Assembly (NCBI RefSeq): GCF_017094505.1
Contig: NZ_CP064787.1
Location: 2,480,001 to 2,544,000, forward strand
Direction of reading: 5' to 3'
DNA from: Halapricum desulfuricans
GTDB lineage: Archaea; Halobacteriota; Halobacteria; Halobacteriales; Haloarculaceae
DNA length: 64,000 bases
In this document: one piece after another, positions 17,049 to 25,180 of the stretch
Layout: every line of letters begins with the position of its first letter
How positions within the stretch are numbered: the first letter of the stretch is position 1
The notes under the pieces: generated by a model
Seen by the model: the letters and a program-made list of their open reading frames with translations, nothing else
Database searches by the model: none
What the model was told of the DNA's origin: nothing
Position numbers and translations under genes: made by a program

Positions 17049-18929
17049 TTACTCGTCTCCCTCGTCAGGGCGGGCCGCTTCGCCGGACCCGGGGCCGGTG
17101 GGGAAGTAGAACTCGTGTTCGGACTCGGTCTCGAAGCGGTCGAGGACTTCCTTCAGCGGGCGGGCGTAGCGGGAGAGGTCCTCGGCGCGCTGGGAGACTT
17201 CGTTGAGTTCGGCGGCCTGTTCCTCGGCGGCGCCGGCGACGTTCTCGGACTCGGCCATGGTCTGTTCGCTCAGTTCGACGACGTCGTTGAGCGCCGTGGC
17301 GACTTCCTCGATGCGGTCCAGCGACTCGCCGAAGTCGACCTCGTTATCCGCGGCGAACGTCTCCAGGTCGCGCGCGATGTCGTCCATGGTGCTTGAGATT
17401 TCCTGCAGGCGCTCTTTCTGGCCGTGGGCGTCGTCGGAGATCTGCTGGATGGAGTCGGCGACCTGCTCGGAGGCGTCGCGGACGCTTTCCGAGGAAGTCT
17501 GGACGACCTCGCCGGCGGTTTCGACCTCGTCGGCGAAGCTCTTGAGCTGGCCGGTCGTCTTCTCCAGTTCGTCGATCATCTCGTTGAACTCCCCGGCGAT
17601 GCGGTCCATCGCCTCGTTCTCGCCGTCGGGTTCCATCCGCCGGGTGAGATCGCCCGCGGCACACTGCTGCATGATCTGCGCGTACTCGTCGGCCTTCTCC
17701 TGAAGGTAATTGGACATCTCCATCGCTTCAGCCCGCGAGACTTCCGCCTCCTTGCGGGCTCGCTCGGCTTCCTCGATCCGCTCTTTGAGTTGCTGTTGCA
17801 TTTCGTCGAACCCTTCATAGAGGCGGCCGATCTCGTCGATCCGGCCGGTCGAGAAATCCGCCTCGAGATTTCCGTCTTCCATCTCTTCGACGCGGTCGGT
17901 GAGGCGGTTGATCGACGCCGCCGTGTTCCGGCCGACGACCGCCCCGATCACCCCGGCAAACAGTATCCCCAGCAGCGTCGCGTACAGTCCGTAGGTTTCC
18001 AGCGTCCCGGCGAACCCGTAGGCCTCGTCGCTCGGCGCGTGCACGAGGACCGCCCAGTCGCTACCGAAATTCGGCGCGTTGCGGGGACCGGACGGCGCGA
18101 ACCCGACCAGGTGTTCCGCTTCGGGAGCGAGCGCACTGTCGTGCACGTACTGGGACGCGACGGTGGTCGATTCGCTCACCGTCCGCGCTTCGAGTTGTCG
18201 AACGCGCTCAAGCGCCGGACTCTCGCTCGGATATGACTCGCCGACCGCTTCGCCGAGCCTCGCGTCCGCCATCACGATCGTGCCGTTGCTGTTCACCACG
18301 ACCGTCTCAGAAGAACTGTACTCAGCGTTCGTTCCGCCAGACAGGATCTCGTCGCCCACGTCTTCGATATCATAAACCGTGACAAGTCGCTGACTCCCCT
18401 CGAGGTCTGTCACGAACGCGATCGCGTGGTAGTCGTCCTCGGCGACATACAGCGGGGAGACGCCGACGTCGCCGATTTCGAAGTCGGGCTCGCCGGCCCA
18501 GCCGACGGTCTCCGCGTCGAACGTCTCCCCTCTCATCGCTGAGCGCGAAGAGTACTCAATCGTGTTCGTCTCTGTGTCGACCACGTGTGCAAGTGTCATC
18601 ACCGACCGGTCCGAGACGTCGTTTTGATGCGTCTGTAAGTACTCGTTGATCGCACTGTCACTCGCTCCGGAATCGGGGAGGTTCCGTTCGAGTGTTCGCA
18701 TTTCGGCTGCATTCGATTCGAGCCAGTTGTCCAGTGTCAGCGCGTCAGACGTCGCCGTCGATTCGAAGTCGCTGTTCACGCTCTGTTCAACCTGTTCGGC
18801 CATCAGCGACGTCCCGCCGAGTCCGACGGCTCCGATCGCCAGTCCGATGACGAGGATCACGATTCCGAACTTGACGGCGTAGCTTTGCCTTATTACGTCC
18901 GGGACGACGGTTCGCACCCTGTCGAACAT
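17049..18929 (-). CDS. Methyl-accepting transducer-like protein lacking the signalling tip
   Basis: A 626-residue transducer-like membrane protein. TM1 is at about 20-42, an extracellular sensor domain at 43-310, TM2 at 312-334, and two HAMP-like linkers at about 332-385 and 410-462. The coiled coil has methylation-region sequences (QEISSTMDDIARD; AGAAEEQAAELNEV). The highly conserved hairpin tip that contacts CheA and CheW (normally an EQTN-L-LALNA-IEAARAG type sequence) is missing: residues 522-550 read instead through FAADNEVDFGESLDRIEEVA. It probably senses a ligand but cannot signal through the usual kinase contact. A TATA-like tataaaata near 18978-18988 gives a short leader. Confidence 0.82.
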   Translation of the reverse strand: MFDRVRTVVPDVIRQSYAVKFGIVILVIGLAIGAVGLGGTSLMAEQVEQSVNSDFESTATSDALTLDNWLESNAAEMRTLERNLPDSGASDSAINEYLQTHQNDVSDRSVMTLAHVVDTETNTIEYSSRSAMRGETFDAETVGWAGEPDFEIGDVGVSPLYVAEDDYHAIAFVTDLEGSQRLVTVYDIEDVGDEILSGGTNAEYSSSETVVVNSNGTIVMADARLGEAVGESYPSESPALERVRQLEARTVSESTTVASQYVHDSALAPEAEHLVGFAPSGPRNAPNFGSDWAVLVHAPSDEAYGFAGTLETYGLYATLLGILFAGVIGAVVGRNTAASINRLTDRVEEMEDGNLEADFSTGRIDEIGRLYEGFDEMQQQLKERIEEAERARKEAEVSRAEAMEMSNYLQEKADEYAQIMQQCAAGDLTRRMEPDGENEAMDRIAGEFNEMIDELEKTTGQLKSFADEVETAGEVVQTSSESVRDASEQVADSIQQISDDAHGQKERLQEISSTMDDIARDLETFAADNEVDFGESLDRIEEVATALNDVVELSEQTMAESENVAGAAEEQAAELNEVSQRAEDLSRYARPLKEVLDRFETESEHEFYFPTGPGSGEAARPDEGDE

Positions 18930-19019
18930 GACTCTTTGTCATCTACACATAGCAATAAGATTTATGTATGTGAATCTATATTTTATACCAATGGAGATAG
19001 CATTCTCTCGTCGATTTGG

Positions 19020-19142
19020 CTTCACTCACTCACCGCTGGTGTCGCCCGCTGATCGGCAGGCGTCGTGGTGCCGACTCGGCCAGCCGCGACGCCCCTGTCC
19101 GGGACGAGCGCCGCACCAGATGACGTGAGTGAGCCTGCCATA
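19020..19142 (-). ncRNA. Candidate structured RNA
   Basis: Read on the minus strand, CTCACTCAC (19133-19125) pairs with GTGAGTGAG (19033-19025) and CTGGTG (19119-19114) with CACCAG (19041-19036). Inside, 19093-19087 pairs with 19065-19059 (7 bp), capped by TGG/CCA and CCG/CGG steps around an AGT loop. A second pairing, 19139-19133 with 19061-19055 (GGCAGGC/GCCTGCC), excludes parts of both stems. A TATA-like TATTATAA (19173-19166) would start an RNA near 19142. It does not look like a tRNA and is too short for SRP RNA or RNase P RNA. It could be a free RNA or an extended transducer leader. Ends are estimates. Confidence 0.4.
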
Positions 19143-19150
19143 CTAGGTGT

Positions 19151-19168
19151 TAACAACGATTGTTGTTA
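19151..19168. promoter_or_regulatory. Palindromic operator-like site
   Basis: A perfect inverted repeat taacaac-gatt-gttgtta that overlaps the minus-strand TATA-like element 19166-19173. The overlap suggests a repressor site controlling the candidate RNA. The regulator is unknown. Confidence 0.45.
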
Positions 19169-19190
19169 TAATAGTTTCCCCGGTGGGCCG

Positions 19191-19216
19191 GGAGTGAGAT
19201 CGCTCGCGATCACTCC
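19191..19216. repeat. Hairpin, function unknown
   Basis: ggagtga-ga-tcg and cgatcactcc form a 10-bp stem with a 2-nt bulge around the loop ctcg. It lies between the palindromic site and the 80-bp element. Nothing else identifies it. Confidence 0.35.
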
Positions 19217-19244
19217 ATGACCGCCCGACAGCTTTGCCCGACTG

Positions 19245-19324
19245 ATACTGGTGGCTATACGTTCGTAAAGATATCTGGCACGACGGCGTGCCAGATCATT
19301 TCGAAATGGTATAGCCACCAGTAT
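19245..19324. repeat. 80-bp element with perfect 16-bp inverted ends
   Basis: atactggtggctatac (19245-19260) and its exact reverse complement (19309-19324) enclose 48 bp. A second perfect 10-bp stem with a 4-nt loop sits at the centre (atctggcacg, 19273-19282; cgtgccagat, 19287-19296). It starts 35 bp past the stop of the ATP-grasp gene, so it may be that gene's terminator, a miniature transposable element, or both. No target duplication is evident. Confidence 0.6.
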
Positions 19325-19358
19325 GAGGTCTCGGAAGTACTACTCGCCGTCGGGCGGG

Positions 19359-20675
19359 TCACGGACCGAGATAGCCCCATGCCAGCAGCCGGTCGCCGTC
19401 CGCCTCGGTCCAGCGCTCGCCGATGTCGTCACGATAATACCGGTTCGGTATCACGATATCGTCGATCCTGTCGTAGCACTGGCGACGTGCTTGCTGCATC
19501 GTCTCGCCTTTGCCCGTGACGACAAGCGGCATCCCGCTCTCACCGGCCGCACGCCACTGCCCGTCCACGTTCTTTGCGTCCTCGATGTGGACGCCGTCCC
19601 GGCTGTCGGTCCCGAAGACGACTGCGGCGTTCCGCGAGTTCTCGTCGTAGGTCTTCCCGTCGTCGAACGGGAACGGCGGAAGCACGATCCGGACGCCGAT
19701 CTGAAACCCGTGATGGACCGCCAGTTCGGGGTCGTTTCCGCGCGCGAGTTCGTAGAAGAACTCGCCGGTCGGTGTTTCGAACCCCTCCTCCTGGATCGCA
19801 ATCGTTGGGTAGCCGAACCGCGGCGTGAACTCCAGCGGATATATCCCGCTCTCGTTGACGATGCAGTTCAGGTCGATACTTCCCACGTATCCCTCCTCAG
19901 CGAGCCAGTCCTCGAGTCTCCCGAGTGTCTCCCGGAACAGTCGGTTCTGGTTCGCCCAGAACATCGCAGTCCCCATCTCGCCGGTCGACGGTCCGATATT
20001 CCCGGGGAAGAGTCGCTTGTGCTCGAAGTTGAAATTGACCTCGTCAATGAACTCCTCCCCGTTGAAGAACCCGCAAATCGCGATCTCGACACCTTCGACT
20101 TTCCGCTGCAACTGGAATCCCTTCATCCGATGGCCCCACGCCTTCTTGTACGCTCCCAGCACGTCGACGACGTCGCTGCCGTCGCGCTCGCTACCGACGT
20201 ACAGCAGCCGCTTCACGTTCTGCACCTCTCCAAGCGGTTTGATGACGTACGGGGCCGGACGCTGCTGTACGAACTGGATCCCGTCGTCGAAATCGCGGAA
20301 CACACGGTGTTCGATCGTGTTCACGCCGTGCGCTTCGAGAACTTCCATCGCGTATCCGCGATCCGCCTCGAGGCGGTCCGTGTTCGGCGTCCCTCCGACG
20401 ACCGCCTTCCCTCGCTCGCGGAGCTTCTGTGCCAATTCCCCGGTCCCGATGTCGCTCCCGACCCAGATGTCGTCGAAGACGATCACGTCCGCCCAGTCGA
20501 CGTCCGCCCGCCAGTCGTCCGTCTTCGGGACGAACCCGTCCGCGATCTCCCGATCGGACTCGGCCTCGATGTAGTATCTCACCTCGTGGCCCTCGCTGTG
20601 AACCTGCCAGGCCACGTCCCCGATGAGCGCTGCATCGAGCGAGACGAACAGGAACTTCCTGGTACGCATACACAC
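19359..20675 (-). CDS. ATP-grasp (PurD-like) ligase, unknown substrate
   Basis: A 438-residue protein with an ATP-grasp layout. The N-terminal Rossmann-like domain has FLFVSLDAALIGDVAWQV; a central ATP-binding region has YVIKPLGEVQNVKRLLYVG, and the metal-binding end of the active site is SIDLNCIVNESGIYPLEFTP. The C-terminal domain (GQWRAAGESGMPLVVTGKG) resembles that of phosphoribosylamine-glycine ligase, but this is not the canonical PurD. It probably joins a carboxylate to an amine using ATP. The start may be the ATG at 20675 or the second Met two codons later. It lies 95 bp downstream of carbamate kinase, in the same direction. Confidence 0.75.
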   Translation of the reverse strand: MCMRTRKFLFVSLDAALIGDVAWQVHSEGHEVRYYIEAESDREIADGFVPKTDDWRADVDWADVIVFDDIWVGSDIGTGELAQKLRERGKAVVGGTPNTDRLEADRGYAMEVLEAHGVNTIEHRVFRDFDDGIQFVQQRPAPYVIKPLGEVQNVKRLLYVGSERDGSDVVDVLGAYKKAWGHRMKGFQLQRKVEGVEIAICGFFNGEEFIDEVNFNFEHKRLFPGNIGPSTGEMGTAMFWANQNRLFRETLGRLEDWLAEEGYVGSIDLNCIVNESGIYPLEFTPRFGYPTIAIQEEGFETPTGEFFYELARGNDPELAVHHGFQIGVRIVLPPFPFDDGKTYDENSRNAAVVFGTDSRDGVHIEDAKNVDGQWRAAGESGMPLVVTGKGETMQQARRQCYDRIDDIVIPNRYYRDDIGERWTEADGDRLLAWGYLGP

Positions 20676-20770
20676 AGTCTCCCGGCCGCGAGCATAGTCT
20701 TTTCCTCGGGGAGAGAGCCGTTTTAGCTAGTAGCAGGCCCCAGACACCAGTCAACTTACGTTTCGGATGC

Positions 20771-21712
20771 TCACGCCCGGACCCGCGTCCCTGCCGTGCC
20801 ACCCAGTGCCTCATCGAGCCGGTCAGGCGACGTGATCGCCGCCAGTTCACCGCCGTCGGCGACGAACTGCAGACACGCCCGTACCTTCGGTCGCATGCTC
20901 CCCGCCCCGAACTCGCCGTTCCGGAGATGCGCTCGCAACTCCGGGACCTCGACCGCTCGCAGGGGCCGCTGGTCCGGGCCGCCGAAGTCCACGTACGCGT
21001 ACTCGACGTCCGTCAGAATGACGAGTCGCTGTGCGTCGATCTCCGAAGCGAGCAACCGCGTGGCGTGGTCCTTGTCGATCACGGCCTCGACGCCGCGGAG
21101 CCCGTCGTCGCGGACCACGGGAACCCCGCCACCGCCCGCACAGATGACCAGATCCCCCCGGTCGACGAGGCGTTCGATCTCGTCGGCTTCGACGATCTCG
21201 ATCGGTTCGGGTGAGGGCACGACGCGCCGGTACTGGCGCTCTCCCGTTGACACCGTCCTGGTTTCGAACGGCCTGTCCCGGGCCTCGGCCTCGGTGTAGT
21301 AGGGCCCGATCGGTTTCGTCGGGCGCTCGAAGGCGGGATCCGCGGGATCGACGACGGCCTGCGTCACGACCGTGACGAAATCGGTCGTCCCCGCGAGTTC
21401 GTTGTCCAGCGCCTGCTGGAGGAGATAGCCGATCTGGGCCTGGGTCTCGGCGACGAGCACGTCCAGAGGGAGCTGTGGCGTCTCGGGCGCGCTCTCCTGC
21501 TGAAGCATGAGGTTCCCGACCTGCGGGCCGTTCCCGTGCGTCAGGACGACGCTGTAGCCGGCCTCGATGGCGTCGACCACGCTGCGGGCAGTGGTCTCGA
21601 TCACGGCCCGTTGTTCGTCGATCGTCCACGGTCCGTGTTCGCCGAGCAGCGTGTTCCCTCCCAGGGCGATCACGACGCGATCGGCCCGCGAGCTTCGGGG
21701 ACTGTCACTCAT
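20771..21712 (-). CDS. arcC: Carbamate kinase
   Basis: A 313-residue amino-acid-kinase-family enzyme that interconverts carbamoyl phosphate plus ADP with carbamate plus ATP. Seen are VVIALGGNTLLG at the start, VLTHGNGPQVGNLMLQ in the middle, the substrate-loop region DLVICAGGGGVPVV, and DKDHATRLLASEIDAQRLVILTDV. The ATG at 21712 begins just before the first motif and lies only 31 bp from the divergent GTPase gene. No arginine deiminase or catabolic ornithine carbamoyltransferase is in the window, so arginine fermentation is not indicated by context. Confidence 0.93.
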   Translation of the reverse strand: MSDSPRSSRADRVVIALGGNTLLGEHGPWTIDEQRAVIETTARSVVDAIEAGYSVVLTHGNGPQVGNLMLQQESAPETPQLPLDVLVAETQAQIGYLLQQALDNELAGTTDFVTVVTQAVVDPADPAFERPTKPIGPYYTEAEARDRPFETRTVSTGERQYRRVVPSPEPIEIVEADEIERLVDRGDLVICAGGGGVPVVRDDGLRGVEAVIDKDHATRLLASEIDAQRLVILTDVEYAYVDFGGPDQRPLRAVEVPELRAHLRNGEFGAGSMRPKVRACLQFVADGGELAAITSPDRLDEALGGTAGTRVRA

Positions 21713-21743
21713 GTTTAATCCAACGCGACACGTGTATTTCAGT
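21713..21743. promoter_or_regulatory. Overlapping divergent promoters, 31 bp
   Basis: Only 31 bp separate two divergent start codons. A TATA-like tttaat (21714-21719) is 25-30 bp before the GTPase ATG, and an AT-rich gaaatac string on the other strand is about 25 bp before the carbamate kinase ATG. Both messages would be leaderless, and each TATA site would lie next to the other gene's first codon. Confidence 0.5.
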
Positions 21744-23084
21744 ATGAGCGTCACGCGCGTCGTGATCATGGGTGCGGCGGGGCGGGACTTCCATGACTTC
21801 AACACGGTTTTTCGGGGCGACGACGACTTCGAGGTGGTCGCGTTCACGCGGACGGCAAGCCAGAACATCGGCGAACTCGACGTGCCCCCGCAGCGTCGAT
21901 ACCCCCCGGCCCTCGCCGGGGACCTGTACCCGGACGGCATCCCGATTCGACCCGAGTCGGAACTCGAAACGCTCCTCGGGGACGGAGACGTCGATCAGGT
22001 CGTCTTCGCTTATTCCGACGTGTCCCACGAACACGTGATGCACCAGGCGTCGCGGGCCCTCGCCGCCGGCGCCGACTTCCGGCTCGTCGGCCCGAAGGAG
22101 ATGATGCTCGAGGCCGACTGTCCCGTAGTCGCCGTCGACGCCGTTCGAACGGGCTGCGGGAAGTCCCAGACCGCCCGGAAACTCGCCGGCTCGCTCGCCG
22201 ATCGGGGCAAACGCGCGGTCGTCGTCCGCGAGCCGATGCCGTACGGCGATCTCGTCGAGCAGCGAGTCCAGCGCTTCGAGTCCGTCGACGACCTCGACGA
22301 GAGCCGCGTCACGATCGAAGAGCGCGAGGAGTACGAGGGCCACCTCGAACGGGGGCACGTCGTCTACGCCGGCGTCGACTACGAGGCCGTCCTCGAGGCG
22401 GCACAGACGGAAGCCGACGTCATCGTCTGGGACGGCGGGAACAACGAGCTGCCCTTCTACGTCCCCGATCTGCACTTCGTGGTCGCGGACCCGCTTCGGC
22501 CGGGAGCCGAACTCCGGTATCACCCCGGCGAGACGAACCTGCGGCTCGCGGATTACGTCCTCATCAACAAGGAGAACACGGCCGACGTCGCCGGCATCCG
22601 GGAAGTCGAAGCCAACGTTCGCGAGACGAACCCGGACGCCGAGATCATTCACGCCGATTCGGTGATCTCGGCCGACGGTGACGCGATCAGGGGCAAACGC
22701 GCGCTGGTCGTCGAAGACGGTCCCACCCTCACACACGGCGACGCTTCGTATGGGGCCGGCCTGATCGCGGCACGGAAGTACGGGGCGAGCGACGTCGTCG
22801 ATCCGCGGCCGAGTGCGGTCGGTTCACTGAAACGGATCCTGCGAGCGCACCCGCACATCGAGACCGTACTGCCGGCGATGGGGTACTCAGACGGGCAGAT
22901 CCAGGAGCTAGAGGCGACGATCCGAAACGCCGACTGCGACGTGGTCGTCTCCGGCACGCCACACGATCTCGGCCGCGTGATCTCCGTCGACGTGCCGATC
23001 GTCAGGGTGCGATACGAACTCCAGGAGAAGGGACTGACCCTCGAGGCGGTGCTCGATCGCCACGCCGGGACGCTCGGGCTGTGA
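21744..23084 (+). CDS. Cyclic 2,3-diphosphoglycerate synthetase-like P-loop protein
   Basis: A 446-residue protein of the family annotated as cyclic 2,3-diphosphoglycerate synthetase or GTPase. An N-terminal Rossmann-like part (RVVIMGAAGRDFHDFN) precedes a P-loop domain with VDAVRTGCGKSQTARKLA near residues 133-150 and IVWDGGNNELPFY downstream. True cDPG synthesis is known in some methanogens; haloarchaea are not known for this solute, so the substrate is probably something else. Its tight divergent pairing with carbamate kinase suggests a role linked to carbamoyl phosphate. The start MSVTRVVIMG at 21744 is preferred to upstream in-frame codons. Confidence 0.75.
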   Translation: MSVTRVVIMGAAGRDFHDFNTVFRGDDDFEVVAFTRTASQNIGELDVPPQRRYPPALAGDLYPDGIPIRPESELETLLGDGDVDQVVFAYSDVSHEHVMHQASRALAAGADFRLVGPKEMMLEADCPVVAVDAVRTGCGKSQTARKLAGSLADRGKRAVVVREPMPYGDLVEQRVQRFESVDDLDESRVTIEEREEYEGHLERGHVVYAGVDYEAVLEAAQTEADVIVWDGGNNELPFYVPDLHFVVADPLRPGAELRYHPGETNLRLADYVLINKENTADVAGIREVEANVRETNPDAEIIHADSVISADGDAIRGKRALVVEDGPTLTHGDASYGAGLIAARKYGASDVVDPRPSAVGSLKRILRAHPHIETVLPAMGYSDGQIQELEATIRNADCDVVVSGTPHDLGRVISVDVPIVRVRYELQEKGLTLEAVLDRHAGTLGL

Positions 23085-23108
23085 TCCGGACGGGACGACA
23101 GCGGCCGA

Positions 23109-25085
23109 TCAGTCGTCGCCCGCCTCGGCGTCGACCCGCGATCGACGCCTGGCCGCCCGTTCGATGAACTCCCGCGGGAGTTCGTCGATCTCGCCGGCCT
23201 GGACCGCCCAGAGGTTCGCGTAGAGCCCGTCCGCGGCGAGCAGGTCGTCGTGCGTGCCGCGCTCGACGATCCGGCCGTCCTCGACTACGACGATCTGATC
23301 GGCGTCTTTGATCGTCGACAGACGGTGGGCGATCGCGAACGTCGTCCGGTCGGCCGCCAGCTCGTCGAGGCTCTTCTGGATGAGCATCTCCGTCTCGGTG
23401 TCGACGTCGCTTGTCGCCTCGTCGAGCACCAGGATCTCGGGGTCTTTGAGGATCGCACGGGCGATGGCGATCCGCTGGCGCTGCCCGCCCGAGAGTTTCA
23501 CGCCGCGCTCGCCCACTTTCGTCTCGTAGCCGTCGGGGAGGTTCTCGATGAACTTGTGGGCCTCGGCCATCTTCGCGGCCTCGACGACCGCCTCGCGGCT
23601 GGCGTCGAAGGTCCCGTAGGTGATGTTCTCCTCGACGGTCCCGTAGAACAGAAACGTCTCCTGGCTCACATACCCGATCTGTCGGCGGAGACTCGGAATC
23701 GTCACCTCACGCAGGTCCGTCCCGTCGACGGTGATCGCCCCCTCGTCGACGTCGTACATCCGCAACAGGAGCTTCAGGATCGTCGACTTGCCCGCGCCCG
23801 TCGGGCCGACGAGCGCGACGGTCTCGCCGCCCTCGACCTCGAAAGAAACGTCTTCGACGATAGGCTCGCCCTCGGGGTCGTCGCGGGGTCCCTTCGGGGG
23901 CACGTAATCGTAGCCGAACGTGACCGCCTCATAGACGACGCGCCCGTCGGTCACGTCCAGCGGATCCGCGTCGGGGTCCTCCTCGATCCGGGCGGGCGTG
24001 TCCATCAGTCCGAAGATCCGCTCGGCGGAGGCGTAGGCCCGCTGATACATGTTGATAATCTGTCCGAACTGCGCCATCGGCCAGACGAACCGCTGGGTCA
24101 GCGTGATGAAGACGACGAACTGCCCGGTCGTCAGCGGTTCGCTGAACAGCCAGGGCGCGGTCCCGGTCGTCTCGTAGGTCAGCGCCCAGTAGCCGCCGAC
24201 GGCGAAGGTGAGCACGAACCCGATCCCCGAGATGACCCGCAATCCGGGAAAGAACTTGATCCGGGTCTCGATGGCGTCCCAGTTGGCGTCGAAGTAATCC
24301 CGCGAGACGTCGTCGACGCGGTCCGACTCGTAGGACTCGGTGTTAGAACTCTTGATGACCTGGATACCGCCGAGGTTGTTCTCAAGCCGGGAGTTGAGCG
24401 CGCCGACAGAGGAGCGTACGTCGGCGTACTTGGGCTGGATCGTCTCGATGAACCGCTTCGTGAAGAAGGCGATAAGCGGCACGGGAACCAGCGCGATCAG
24501 CGCCAGCTGCCAGTTGAGCGAGAAGAGGATCACGGCGATGCCGACGACCATCACGATCAGCCGGAACGCCGCGTTCATCCCGTCGTTGAGAAACCGCTCG
24601 AGGCGGTTGACGTCGTTGCTGAGCACGGACATCATTTCGCCGGTCTGCTTGTCGGCGAAAAAATCCATGTTCAGCCGCTGCATCTGGTCGTAGGTGTCGG
24701 TCCGGACGTCGTGCTGGATGTGCTGGGCGAGGTTGTTCCACCCCCAGTTGCGCGCCCAGTGGAAGGCCGCGCCGAACAGGAAGGCCCCGGCGACGATGGC
24801 GGCGGCGATCCACAGCTGGTCGCGCGGCGCGGTCGGGATCCAGGCGTCCGGGACGAAAAGCAACGAAAAGGACGTCTCCTGACGGATGATCGCGTCGATC
24901 GCGATACCCAGAAACAGCGGCGGGAGCAGATCCAGCACTCGCGCGACGATGCTCGCGAACAATCCGACGCCGAAGTAGCCGGCGTTCTCACGACCGTACT
25001 CGCGGAACAGCCGGACCATCGGCCGCTCGACGCGCTCGCGCTGGGCCTCGAACACGTCGTCGTCGTCCGGGTCGAGAGCGTCCAC
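23109..25085 (-). CDS. ABC exporter (fused membrane and ATPase domains)
   Basis: A 658-residue half-transporter of the MsbA/MDR type. About six transmembrane segments span residues 40-330, followed by a nucleotide-binding domain with Walker A GPTGAGKS, the signature LSGGQRQRIAIARAI, Walker B EILVLDEATSD and the switch His in TFAIAHRLSTI. It should work as a homodimer and export a lipid, drug or peptide; the substrate cannot be told. The open frame extends to a TTG at 25133, but GTG at 25085 fits the family start better (DALDPDDDDVFEAQRERVERP). It is convergent with the GTPase gene, 24 bp away. Confidence 0.88.
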   Translation of the reverse strand: MDALDPDDDDVFEAQRERVERPMVRLFREYGRENAGYFGVGLFASIVARVLDLLPPLFLGIAIDAIIRQETSFSLLFVPDAWIPTAPRDQLWIAAAIVAGAFLFGAAFHWARNWGWNNLAQHIQHDVRTDTYDQMQRLNMDFFADKQTGEMMSVLSNDVNRLERFLNDGMNAAFRLIVMVVGIAVILFSLNWQLALIALVPVPLIAFFTKRFIETIQPKYADVRSSVGALNSRLENNLGGIQVIKSSNTESYESDRVDDVSRDYFDANWDAIETRIKFFPGLRVISGIGFVLTFAVGGYWALTYETTGTAPWLFSEPLTTGQFVVFITLTQRFVWPMAQFGQIINMYQRAYASAERIFGLMDTPARIEEDPDADPLDVTDGRVVYEAVTFGYDYVPPKGPRDDPEGEPIVEDVSFEVEGGETVALVGPTGAGKSTILKLLLRMYDVDEGAITVDGTDLREVTIPSLRRQIGYVSQETFLFYGTVEENITYGTFDASREAVVEAAKMAEAHKFIENLPDGYETKVGERGVKLSGGQRQRIAIARAILKDPEILVLDEATSDVDTETEMLIQKSLDELAADRTTFAIAHRLSTIKDADQIVVVEDGRIVERGTHDDLLAADGLYANLWAVQAGEIDELPREFIERAARRRSRVDAEAGDD

Positions 25086-25180
25086 ACACTTTGCAGGCGT
25101 GTCGCAGTCAAAAACCCGTTGCTGGTTTGCCAATAGTTGTCAGGCGTCCTGAAATGGGCGTTCGCGCTGTGGAGCTGCAG

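Larger units (their letters stand above)
18930..19358. other. Non-coding region rich in inverted repeats
   Basis: No credible gene is seen in these 429 bp. From left to right the stretch holds the transducer promoter (18950-18990), a long nested inverted repeat (19025-19133), an 18-bp palindrome next to a TATA-like site (19151-19173), a hairpin (19191-19216) and an 80-bp element with perfect 16-bp ends (19245-19324). The parts are listed separately. Confidence 0.8.

Noticed and set aside
14376..17396. A very long plus-strand open frame (about 1000 codons) crossing four genes
   Set aside because: It is antisense to or out of frame with the surface protein, trxB and transducer genes, all of which have clear family motifs. 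Its predicted protein is Arg-rich and repetitive, as expected of a shadow frame in GC-rich DNA.
20771..21712. Arginine deiminase pathway
   Set aside because: Only carbamate kinase is present; no arginine deiminase, catabolic carbamoyltransferase or arginine antiporter is in the window.
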